Shown: positions 27,201-39,200 of the stretch, piece by piece
Position numbering within the stretch: the first letter of the stretch is position 1
Layout: every line of letters starts with the position of its first letter
From: Shinisaurus crocodilurus
Taxonomy: Eukaryota; Chordata; Lepidosauria; Squamata; Shinisauridae
Direction of reading: 5' to 3'
Length of the DNA: 64,000 bases
NCBI GenBank assembly: GCA_021292165.1
Contig: CM037876.1
Location: 110,551,379 to 110,615,378 of the forward strand
Position numbers and translations under genes: made by a program
Notes under the pieces: model-generated
Seen by the model: only the letters and a program-made list of their open reading frames with translations
What the model was told of the DNA's origin: nothing
The model's database searches: none

Positions 27201-30200
27201 TTATTAGAACACTGGCAGTCTCTTTCACAGTTCTTCAGACTGCCATTGCTGGTGGCCTCTGCTACTGAGTTTCTCTCCATTCCTCAGTGGCTGAGAGCTG
27301 CTCATTCTGTCTCTTGGCCTTCACCACTCCACTGCTTCCCCTTATCAGTCTCCTCAGTAGCTCTGTTCCACTCTGCTGCCTTCTCTTGCGCTGCTGACAT
27401 CACATGGGCAGGGCTTGATCTGCCAGTCACCCCACTCAGTCCTTGCACTTGCTATTTCCTCCGATGCTGGGGTTGTTGCAGAATGAATGCTGCTGGTCGC
27501 ATTCAGGATGAATAGGAATCTCCCCCCAGTTGGACTGGGGTGGGGGGATTGGGTTTTTCACTTTTTTGATTGACAGGCACTTAGAAAGAAACAGATTTTT
27601 GAAATGGCTTTGTCATAGTAAAACAAGAATTCTAATTTTATACGGCTCAGACAACAATAGTTGGCTATGGAACAATGAGAAAGAACATTATTATTTCCCA
27701 TGAGGTAAGTGTTTTTATCCACAAACTCTAACGTGTTTTATTCTCACAACTCTACGATGCAAGCATCCCAACACAATGGGGTCTCAATTTAATTTTAAAT
27801 CTAGTACTGTAATGGAGGAAATTCAAACTATCAGAATTAGAAAAGTACCCTTGATAAGCTCCGTCCCGTTCTGAATTGGGCATATAATAAAAATTCACAA
27901 TCAAAACCTGGAAACCTCTCTTTTCCCCTTCTTCTGTATCAGAAGCCCTTCTATAATGGGGATACTTGCTGCAAACAGAGAGTTCTTTGGAGAGATTGGC
28001 GTACTGGACGGTGGAATGCATATATATGGGGGAGAAAATGTGGAGCTGGGCATCAGGGTAAGGGTTTTACCTTATTTTTCTTCTAAGTCAACATGCCGCT
28101 TGCTTCATCACTTTATAAAGGGAGATGCAGAATTGCTTGCAAATGCCGTGCTCCACATCCAAATACACATCCCCATGTGGATGCAGAGCTCCCTTGCCCC
28201 CTGGTGACTCCTATCTCAGAGGGGCTCCTAATGCATTGCAGCTTTTATTTGGAGCTTTATAGGAGCTACCCATGGTGCTGAACTCCACCCCCCCCAAATA
28301 GGTTCACCACCATGGATAGCTCCCATAAAGCTTCAAATAAAAGCTGCAATGGAGTAGGAGCTCTACCGAAATAGCCTCCACTGCTGTCCCAGACATTTAA
28401 ATGGTGACAACAGATCCAATGGAAACAACTGTGTGTGCAGCCAGATTTATCTTTGATATTTCTACTCCAGCAGCTCACATGGTTGAATGTGACACAGAGT
28501 ATACATCATGTATAATTATATTCAATAGTAATCACCCCCTTATCTTTCAGGGGTTTAGCAGGTGGTAATTATACATGATGTATACTCTGTGTCACAGCAT
28601 GATTACTGAACAGTTTGTAAAGTTTGATTATTGAAAAGTTTTTAAAGTTTATATAAATATTAAATCAATATGTGTTGTAAAAAAATGTTAAAAATTCCAA
28701 AAATAGATAAAAGAAAGTTTAAATATAATGATTGAACATGTATTGTTAAAAAGTTGTTAATTTTTTAAAAAAATAGATAAAAGAAAGTTCTATCACGGTG
28801 GTGTTTTCACACTTTCTTTGATATACTCATATTTCCGTGATTCTCCTTTGTTATCAGCACATGGTTGAATGGGCAAGCCACTTTAGCTTTCCTGATTGGT
28901 CATGCGGGAGACAGCACTGGAAACTTCCAAGACCTGTTCAGAGTCTGGGTTGGCCAAAAATAGATATATTTTGACGTCCTAAGACAAGTTCACATGATAA
29001 TTGGTATGGATCAACTTCATCACTACCCCTTTTCCATGTTTACCTGGACCCAGTGGTAATGTGATGGGCTCACAGTGAAAGCTGCAGCAACCAGCAAGCC
29101 CTCCCTTAGACCCTTGAGCCTAGACATTATTGTGAGTAGGCGTGGCAGTGTCCACTGTCCAGGTGTGCCAGAAACCCTGAAAAATGGAGTCCCCATGGTT
29201 TCTAACATCTCTGGATGCAGCCATGCATGCTTATGACACTATTTAAGGTCTAACAGTGGCCTTACTGCAACACCAACTGTAAGCCTGTCAAAAGAATGCA
29301 GGGAATGGTTCACATCAGGGATTTGGAGTTCCTCTTTTAGCCAGGGTCTTGGGGTGCTTCTAGATGAGGCCTTTATGCTGCAAACGCCCTGCCTGAAACA
29401 CAGCACTTTATGGGGGCGTTGAGATGACATGTATAACCTTCCTGTGTTCCATTTGTAACCCACCTGTGTTTTCCCATCACTTGTTCCATCTCTTTTCATC
29501 CCAGAAAAACAACAACCCTGTTAAGCTTGAAAAGATGGAATAGATACACAGTGCCTTTTGATTGATTTTCAAGATCCATTTCAGTCTGGTTTCAGGCCTG
29601 GGTTTGGAATGGAAACTCCTTGGTCACTCTGTGGGATGACCCATGCTGGGAGAGGGTCAGAGGGAGTGCACTGCAACCATGTTGGTCCTCTTGGAGCTAT
29701 CTGTGGCTTTCGGTACCATCGATCATGGTATCCTTTTGGATAGGGTGTCTGAGTAGTGATTTGGGGGGGGGTACTTATTGTAGTGGTTCTGCTCCTACTT
29801 GGATGGCCAATTCCAGAAGGTGGTGCTGGGGAATTATTGCTCTGCCCCATTGCAATTGTGCTATGGAGTTCCTCAGGGCTCTATTTTATCCCCCATGCTT
29901 TTCAACATCTACATGAAACTGCTGGGAGAGGTTATCCAGGAATGTGGGCTGAGGTGTCACCAATATGTAGATGACACCCAGGTTTACCTTTCCTTTTCAT
30001 CTAATACAAGTGAGGTGGTCGATGTTCTGAGCCTGTGTTTGGGCAAAGTAATGGGGTGGATGAGGGCCAACAAATGAAGACTCAATCCGGAGAAGATGGA
30101 GATACTGTTAGTAGGTTGTCTATCTGTCTGGTTAAGTGGCAGTCAACCTGTTCTGGAGGGGATTGCACTCCCCCTAAAGCAACAGGTTCATAGTTTGGAG

Positions 30201-33200
30201 GTGCTCTTAGTTCCATCATTGTCACTAGGGACACAGGTGACCTTGTTGGCTTGGAGTGCCTTTTATCAGCTTAGGCTGATATACCACCTACATCCTTATC
30301 TGGGCAGGGATAGCAACAGTTATTCACACTCTGGTAACCTCCTGTTTGGATTACTGCTGCAGCACATTATACATGCGGCTATCTCTGAAAATGGTCTGGA
30401 AACTTCTGTTAATCTAAAATAGGGCAGGTAGACTGCTAACTGGAACTGGCTGATGTGGTCATATTTTGCTAGTACTTCTCCACCTGCACTGGCTGCCAGT
30501 CCATTTCTGGGCCCAATTCAAAGGGCTGATTTTAACCTTTAAAGCCCTAAACAGCTTGGGGCCAGGTTACCTGAAAGAATGTCTCCTCTCATATTCACCT
30601 GCCCAGACATTAAGATCATCATCTGAGGTGACCACACCTCCAGGTGCCCACACCAAATGAGGCAAGGCAAGTGGCTACAAAAGAGAGACACTTTTCAGTG
30701 GTGGCACCCCATTTGTGGAATGCCCTCCCAAGAGAGGCTCACCTGGCACCAAAAAGACCATAACCTCACCAAAGGTCTGGTGAGCCACTGTTGGGAGGGC
30801 ATTCCACAAATGGGGTGCCACCACTGAAAAGTGTCTCTCTTTTGTAGCCACTCGCCTTGCCTCATTTGGTGGGGGCACCTGGAGGTGGGAGCACCTCAGA
30901 TGATGATCTTAATGTCTGGGCAGGTGAATATTGGAGAATACATTCTTTCGGGTAACCTTTTCCCCCCTCCCAGACATTATAAAGACTGGGTTCTTAAGGT
31001 GCTTTTAACTTTTTTTTTTTGCTGCTGTTTTAATTTTGTTTTCTTTGCTGGAATAATTTTTCCCCTCTGCTGCTGTTTTTCCTCCCTTGGTTTTATTCTG
31101 TGCTGTTTTTATTCCTTGTTGTAATGTTTGTATTTTATGTTTCTAATGTATTATACATGCCCAGAGAACTTGGGTTATTGGGTAGTTTAAAAGTTCAGTC
31201 CATCCATCCATCCATCCATCCATCCATGACATTGCACTAGGGATCCCTCCATCTGGAAGTACCCTTGCACATTCCCTGATCTGCTCTACTCCAGGGTTTC
31301 TTAGTCTGTCACCAGCCTCCTGTAGCTAATGGTTCTGTTTCCTTTCCCCCTGAGAAGCTACCTACCCAGGCATGTAGCCTAGGACCTCCAGTTTCTCTCA
31401 GTGCTCGGTCCTGCCGGCTGTCCCTTTACGCATTCCTTTCAAGGTCAGTAAGCCCTACCTGGAAATGTAGCGACCCTGCCTAGGGAGGAAGGCTAGCTAT
31501 GGCCTTGCAGTCAAGGAAAGCTCTCCAGGGCCTTGAGGCCAAACTAGACGTGTGATATTAAAGTTGTTAGCATCTGCCTGTCTTTCTTTCTTTCTTTTTA
31601 AATAGCAGCCCCGCTGGGGAGGAGATGATCTGGTTCAGACTAGGGAGCAGGGTTTAACCTTTTCCCTGCTCCGTTTTCTCCTGACAACTGCCCCAAGCTA
31701 CTATTTGTCCTTCGGTGGCATCTTTAGGGGTAAATAGCAGCTGGGGCGGGGAAGATAATTTTTGGAAGGAAAACAGCATGAGGAGAAATGTTAACCACCA
31801 CTTCCTTTGTGTGAAGAGAAAGTTCTACCCCCCCCCCCCATGGCTATTTTAAGTGGAACTCCCCCTGCACCCAGCACACACACGGAATTTCAGTGTCAGT
31901 GTCATGTTTGACATTACAGCAGCCCTGCTGCTTGAGATCCTTTGACTGGAAGTGCGGGGGAACTTAATCTGCGACTTTCCACAACATCATCTGCTTGACT
32001 TCAGCCTAGAAGATGCTTCCTGGCCAAAAGGGCATGCAAATTGGTTCAAAGCCTTACTACTATTCGTCTCTTACAGGGGATAAAATGAGATCAAAGAAAT
32101 GTATGCATTACACAAGAAATTTATTATACCTCCTTCCAACTATTTGGAAGAAACCAACATGTTGATATATTCTGAACCTTATCCAAGTACATTTTCACAG
32201 ATGCGCTTGTGGAAATGATGAAGAATATACATGTACACTGATTTTATAAGGTGTTTGTTTTACGACTACAGGCTTGGCAATGTGGAGGGAAAATTGAAGT
32301 CTTGCCATGTTCAAGGGTTGCCCACCTGGAGAGAGCTCACAAGCCCTACTTATTGGATTTATCCCATGCTGTGAAACGAAATGCGTTACGCGTGGCAGAA
32401 GTGTGGATGGATGAGTATAAATACATGATCTACTATGCATGGAATATTCCTATTGAGGTTATTGGCAGATAGTATTTTAGATAATAGGTAATACAGAAAA
32501 ATAACTACAGTAATACCTTGGATTGCAAGTAACTTGGTTTGAGAGCGTTTTGCAAGACAAGCAATTTTTTAAATATTTATTTAATTTTTTTGACTTCATA
32601 TACAAGCGACGTCTTGCAATACAAGTACTGTAGTACGGCTTAAATTAAAAATCTCTGTACAATTTTTTTGGGGGGATTTCGTTTTGATCTAAGAGTGTTT
32701 TGGATTACAAGCACGTTTCCGGAACGAATTATGCTCTCAATCCAAGGCATGACTGTAATGGCAGATTTACATGGATATTTTAGCTGTGGAATATGGAATA
32801 TTCAATTCCTGCTGCATTTTACATTCCAAGCTGCCCAATTTGTGTCCACACTAAGCTGGATGCATCTCACCAGCCAGGAGCTTAGTCCACCTGATTTTGC
32901 TGCCTGACTGACATGTATAAACAGATTCCAAGTCCTTACAGATTTAACGTTTTACCCTGTGGTATTCTAAATATATAATACCATTATATGCATTTATTTT
33001 TACACCATATCTATTGAAAATATTGAAAGAAAATAATATGATATGTACAGATGATAAACAAAACAAAGTTCCTGTAGTTTCACCTCAAAAGGATATGACA
33101 GATTTAGGAAAGTTAAGCAAAGGGCAGCTAACATGGTGAGAGGATTGGAGTATCTTTTCTATAGGGAAAGGTTAAAGGATCTAGATCAGCAGCCCCCAAC

Positions 33201-36200
33201 CTTTTTGGCACCAGGGACTGGTTTCATGGAAGACAATTTTTCCATGGACCGGGGGGGGGGGGTCGCCCACCACTCACCTGCTGTGCAGCTGCGGGGATGT
33301 ATCCGAGAGTCTCGAGGGGGCTGAAGTGAGTCAAACTCACCCCACTTGAACCCCGCCCCCCCGAGACTCTCGGCGACTTACCTGCTGCCATTCAACCCAA
33401 ATGCGCCGGGGAAAGGACCTACGAGGTCCCCGGCGTATCACTTCCTGGTTCTCCAGCACTGCTCTTTTTACAGAAATACCATGGTAAAGTACGTACCTTA
33501 AAACGGCTGCGATTTGCTATTTGTGGCCGTTTTAAGGTACTTTACCATGGTATTTACGTAAAAAGCAGCGCTGGAGAACCAGGAAGTGATGCGACGGGTC
33601 TCCTGTCATGTCACTTCCGGTTTTCCGAAAATGCTCGCCAAGAGGCGAGCAGAGGGACGAGATGGGGGGCCCTCGCCAGAGCTCGTGAGCACCCCAAGAG
33701 CCAGGTGGGGTGCTCGCTGCGTGTCCCGGACAGCACGGCAGCTGGGCATCCCGGCCCAGTTCCTAATAGGCCACGGACCGGTACCAGTCCGCGGCCCGGG
33801 GGTTGGGGATAGGGATGTACCTGAGTAGCCCGAACTGGGCCTGCTCGTGTCCGCCGGGCTACTCGGCCACCCGCGCGGGGTTACCTGCCTCCCCGTCCGC
33901 TGGTCCCGTCGCGTCACTTCCGGCGCGGAGGAAGTGACGCGACGGGACTCTGCTCCGTCGCGCTGGACCCCCGCGCTCTGTCTTTGGCGGGGGAAACCAG
34001 GGCAACAGGGCTGTTTAAGCCCTGTTGCCCTGGTTCCTCCCGCCAAAACAGAGCACGGGCGGGGGCTCCAGCAGCGGTGGTGCGCAGGACCAGGTAGGCC
34101 GTGGGGGGGGGGGTCCTGGCGGCAGCGGCGGGGGGGGTCCGGCGGCGGGGTGTGTGTGTGCGGGGGGTTCTCTGACGGCAGCTCGAAGAGCGAGATCGGG
34201 CCGCCGCCGCCGCTCGCAGGAAGCCGAGCCCGGAGCGAGCCTCCAGCTGACTCCAGGCTCGGTCCCACCACTAGTTGGGGACCCCTCATCTAGATAATGT
34301 TGGTTTAGAAAACTAAACTAAACTAACCACTAATGCTGAAGAGTTGAGATTAGTTAGAGAGAAGCATCACTTCACATGGTGGCACAATTATTTCTTTTTT
34401 CCCATTGTACAGGCCTGTGGCTCATGCTGGCTCAGCTTGTCTGAGCGTGGAAAGCTAAGCAGGCTCAGGCCTGGTTATTACTTGGATGGGAGACCCCTCC
34501 TCTAGTTTCCTGCACTGAGCAGGGGGTTGGACTCGATAGCCTTGTAGGCTCCTTCCAATTCTGTGATCTATGAAATCTATGTTTGACCAGAGCCGACAAC
34601 TTTTTTAAACAATAAAAGCAGCTACAAAACTTTTTTTCCTGAGAGGAAAGCCATGCAAATGCACACAACCATGACCAAAGACCTCTATCAAACCACCAAC
34701 TGACTGATTTTTAAAAAATAATAATCTGTTTCTAGTCTATGTATAAATGATAGAGAACTATAATAGTGAATTCTATATGTTAATTATGTACAGGATAAAG
34801 AAATGCCTCGCTCTTGCTGTTCTGAACCTAGTGCCAATTAATTTCATTGGGTGACTCCAAGTTCTAGCATTAACTGTGCATTATAACTTGGAGTTAATTG
34901 ACACTAGGTTCAGAACAACAAGAGCGAGGCATTTCTTTTATCCTGCACATAATTAACATATGGAATTACATCACAAGAGGTAGCAATAGCCGGCAGCTTA
35001 GATGGCTTTTAAAAAGGAGTAAACAAATGTGTGGAGAGAACTATATTAATGACCACTAGCCATGGCCGGTAAATGAAACCCCCATGCTCAGAGACTGTTC
35101 GATGGATGGCTATTACTGCCTTGCCCTTCTTGTGAGCTTCTGGCTGGTCACTTTTGGAAACAGATGACTGGACTAGATGGACCATGGCCTGATCCAACAA
35201 GCAATTCTTATGACCTACGATCTGGCCACACACTGAAGCTATCACAATCTTCTTGGGTGAATCTCCATTTTACCAAGTTAAGATGACCAGTGCAGCCTTC
35301 AGAATTCGAACCAGACACTGACTGGGTTCTCACGACATGCGAAGCCATGGTGGCTTAGCGTGTTGTCCAAACTCAGCACCCCCCCCCCAATGGGGTGGCT
35401 TCTTTGTGGCTACGGAGCCACCCCACAAAGCCATGACTTGTTGTAGGGTTTCCTTAACCCTCTGTGGCTTAGCATGTCGTCTGAATCCATATGACACAAC
35501 AAGCCATAGCCAAGCCAAAAAACTACAGAGCCTCTTGGCAAAAGTGGCAGAAAGCTGTGGCAGAAAGCCTTGCCACTCTGGCCAAGCAGCTCTGGGCAAG
35601 CACCAATGACAGCCACCCTAAGTGCCCAAGTGGCACTTTGGGCAGCTGTGATTGGCTTCCCTGCCGCCACCTCCCCAAACCCTGCTTGGGGCTTGAGGAC
35701 AGATGCACAGCAGACACAGGCTCATCCAGTGGGTGGGTGGGGGTCACGTTCTCCTGGGCCTCCCCCAGAGGCCCAGGAGTTTTAATCTATTAATATATTG
35801 TTTTATATCTATTATAAAACAATCTATTAATATATTGTTTTAATCACTATATTTTATTGTGTTTTACTGTATTTTAATTGTACATCGCCCAGGGTGGCCG
35901 GGTGACCGGCCAGATGGGCGATTAACAAATATAATAAATAAAATAAAATAAATAAAAGAAGAACATGACCTCCCTGCACTGGGCAGGGATGGGGCACGTT
36001 CTGCTGGGTCTCCTCCAGAGGAAGCCCAGCAGAATGCATGCTCTTAGCTTGGCACGCTGGCTGCTCAGTGGCCACTATGCCAGGCGCGAAGGGGGGGGGA
36101 TGAGCCACGTTCTGTTGGGCCTCCTTGAGAGGAAGCCCAGCAGAATGCAGCTCATCCCTGGAGCTGCTGGTCCTGGCAGAGAGTGGTTGACGAGCAACTT

Positions 36201-39200
36201 CTCTGTGCCGGGATCAGCAGTGGGGATCCTCTGACAGCTGCCCCCAACTGCCGATTGGCACTTTGGGGCACCTGTCATCCCCGCTCCCCACTCTTCTCCC
36301 CTCAGTGCTCCTGCAGTGTCCCCTGGGATACTGCTGGGAGGACCGAGAGGGGAAGAGGTGCCTCAGGACCCATGCTGTGCCCAATCATTTGTCAGGCACA
36401 GAGGGGGGCCCAGGCTAACTTTAAGCCTGACGTGGCTTATAAGCCATGCCGGGCTTAAAGTGTCATGCGGACCTGCCCATTCTTGCTTTGACAGATTTTC
36501 AGATAAAATTTCAGAGGGTGATTTCAAATTGTGGAATTTTAACAACAATGTTACAACTGCCAGTTCCATAATACAAGGGCCTCGTGTGTGGTCTGGGAAT
36601 ATCCAACCCTGCAGCATTGTTGAAACTAAACCAGTATGGACCAGGTCAGCAATCTGAATGGGACAGGAGGGGAGCCCCACGGAAGCCACTCTGATGTTTT
36701 CTATAGAAAGAGTAGAATCAACAAATTAAATAACATTCTTTCAAACATGTTCAAATATAATTTTACATGTTGATATTTGAGCTGTGTTGAGCCACTCTAT
36801 GCTAGATGTATGAAACTGATACCTTACTTTTTTCAGAATCCCGGAATAGACTATGGAGATGTTTCTTCTAGAAAAGAACTAAGGAAGGAACTGAACTGTA
36901 CAAGCTTTGATTGGTATATCAAAAATGTGTATCCTATTTTAATACCACAGCCTGCTATTGTTGCCTATGGGACAGTAAGTAAAAATAAATAAATAAATAA
37001 ATACACATTTTGTGGTTCAGAAGCAAATGCTGCACTGTACATACTGTGGTATGTACTGCCTAGGCCAGTGTTCTCCAACCTTGGGTCTCCAGATGTTTTT
37101 GGCTTACAACTGGGGCATGCTGGGAGTTGTAGGCCAAAAACATCTGGGGACCCAAGGTTGGAGAGCAGAGCACTGGCCTAGGCTTATCTGTGAAGGGGCT
37201 GATAAACTGATCAACAAAGGGTTGGCCTTTGGCGACTTCTGAGTCTGATGTTTCTCACATCCCTTTCTCTTGGTACCCCCCATTGTGCAGGACATATAAA
37301 TTCCAGTCTAGTTTCTGCAACTAGGCTGTCAATGTTTTATAAGAACAGCATCGTGCCACAGCTAACTTATGCATGTGCAGGCAAATGAGCTGGTACAAAT
37401 GTTGACCCGCTAATCATTTTTACTGACATTCGCAAGACAGAAATAACGATTATTCTATTTTCAGTTTCCAGTGGAATATCTCTGTTACTGTGAAGAATGT
37501 CTTTTTCCTTTCTGATATCGTTTTTGTTCGTTATAAATATTTTTATACTGGCCTTCAATTCTATTTCTTTCTAAGGCAGTTTACAAAAAGAATAAAACCA
37601 TGAAAATGTACATACAAGTAATAAGTTAAAATCCATAAAATCATAAATGCAGTATGAAAGAGTCAGCTGGCCAAAATAATAATAAGGTAGGCAACAAGTG
37701 AACCTCTCTGTAGAGAGTGTTCCACAGCTGGGTCACCAGCACTGAGAAGGCCCACTCTCTGGTAGCTACCTGCCTCACCTCAAATGGCAGGGGAACCCAC
37801 TTCATGTACGATTGACAGGTACCCTGGTCTATGCTGTGAAGGGCTTTAAAGGTCAAACTCCACACTTTGAATTGAACTGGGAGCCAGTTAGCATAGCACT
37901 TAGTCCAGTTAATGATCCAGCAGCTGCATTCTTCAATAACTACAGTTTCTGAACAGTCAGTGGATGATATTGGTTGCCATTTGGGTACTTGTAACATAGA
38001 ATGGTAGCTTCAGTCATGTGATAGCTTCAGTTGTATAGACTGATGTGTCTATTCCAGCAAATAGATAAACCTGAGACTTAGGTCAACTTAGGTTCCAGAT
38101 CATGGGGAGATCCTATGCATGTTCAGGTTCAGCAGGCTTGAGATGGAAGGAGGGACATATAATTAAGGACAAGTACAATAGAGTAGCCTGAATTTGTAAA
38201 GCTTAGTTTTATGTCTCTGTTTATCAGAGAGCTCCCTGTGCTCCCTGTCCCTCCCGCTTACACACATTCCCCATTCTGTAGATATATATCCAGATGTGTA
38301 TATTCATATATTTAGAATGTATATCTTCTTTACAAGGCAGATGACAAAGAGTGGTTAATATTGCACACCACATGCTAGTCTCAGCTAGCATGACTAATGG
38401 TCAGGAATGCTGAGAGTTGTCATCCAAAGGATCAGGTTGGGGAAGGCCAAATTATACATACATGTATGCATTACACAGTTACATAGAAAACCTGCATTCT
38501 AAGTATTCAAATGTTAAACTTTAAGCCATCTAAAATGTCATACTGTTCTCTACATTTACTGTATAATGTAAATTATACATTAAACACCCCCTACAGTATC
38601 TTAACATTTTTTCTAAAATCAAATATGGTTAAGCATCTTGGGATTTCTTTCACTGGGGAGAGAATTCCATAAAATACAGGCATATTAACCCTTTGTGTCA
38701 CTGGACTTCAAGAAAGCTAGTTTGTCATGTCTTTGATGGAGTTCTTTGCTTTTGCTGGATTTTCAGTAAGCTTCAGCAAATTCATGGTTGATTTACTGAG
38801 CTCAGCAGTGCAGAGGTTCAAAGATTTATGGTGTCCTTCTTTCTATTTTTTCCCTCCCTTGGATGCCCAAGGGGCTCAGAGTTGTAAACCCAGGCATTAA
38901 GCAAGTCTCTTTTGCCCTCCCCCCCCCAGATGAAAAACACCCTAAGCGAGGGCTACTGCATAGATCAAGGCCCGGTCCCTGGAAACACTCCCATACTATA
39001 CAGCTGTCATGGATACAGTTCACAGGTAAGTTTAAGATTAAAGCTGCACATGAGTAGTTTCTGGTAGGTTTTTTCCAGTAAACAATTAAGACGAGTTTCC
39101 TCAAGATATCTAATGGTTGCTTTCATAAACTGTCTTCCTTTTATAAATTAAGCAATGATTTCTGGTGCAGGTCTCAGGACATGATCCATCACCTCCCATG

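Larger units (their letters stand above)
33187..34287. mobile_element. hAT transposon with a second hAT inside
   Basis: The left end CAGCAGCCCCCAACCTTTTT, followed by GGCACCAGGGACTGG, and the right end TTGGGGACCCCTC lie between exact 8-bp copies of ATCTAGAT (33179-33186, 34288-34295). The interior holds a long palindrome (33437-33590) and the near-terminal block GGACCGGTACCAGTCCGCGG (33776-33795). No transposase was seen. Confidence 0.88.

Noticed and set aside
26936..27600. A solo LTR
   Set aside because: Some promoter-like and repeat-like phrases occur, but no TG...CA ends with a short target duplication could be shown.
31228..32271. A further GALNT8 exon between exons 6 and 7
   Set aside because: Exon 6 and exon 7 join in frame at R/AWQCGG with no residues missing.
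33606..34297. Long overlapping frames on both strands
   Set aside because: They lie in two nested GC-rich hATs, start and end with the transposon, and show low-complexity Pro/Gly/Arg-rich translations.
34412..34500. A 5S rRNA gene
   Set aside because: Only part of 5S is present, it is mutated, and it runs into a CR1-type tail; it is a SINE head.
36339..36657. Possible alternative exon before GALNT8 exon 8
   Set aside because: It overlaps the end of a DNA transposon and has no GALNT similarity; the real exon at 36837 joins perfectly.
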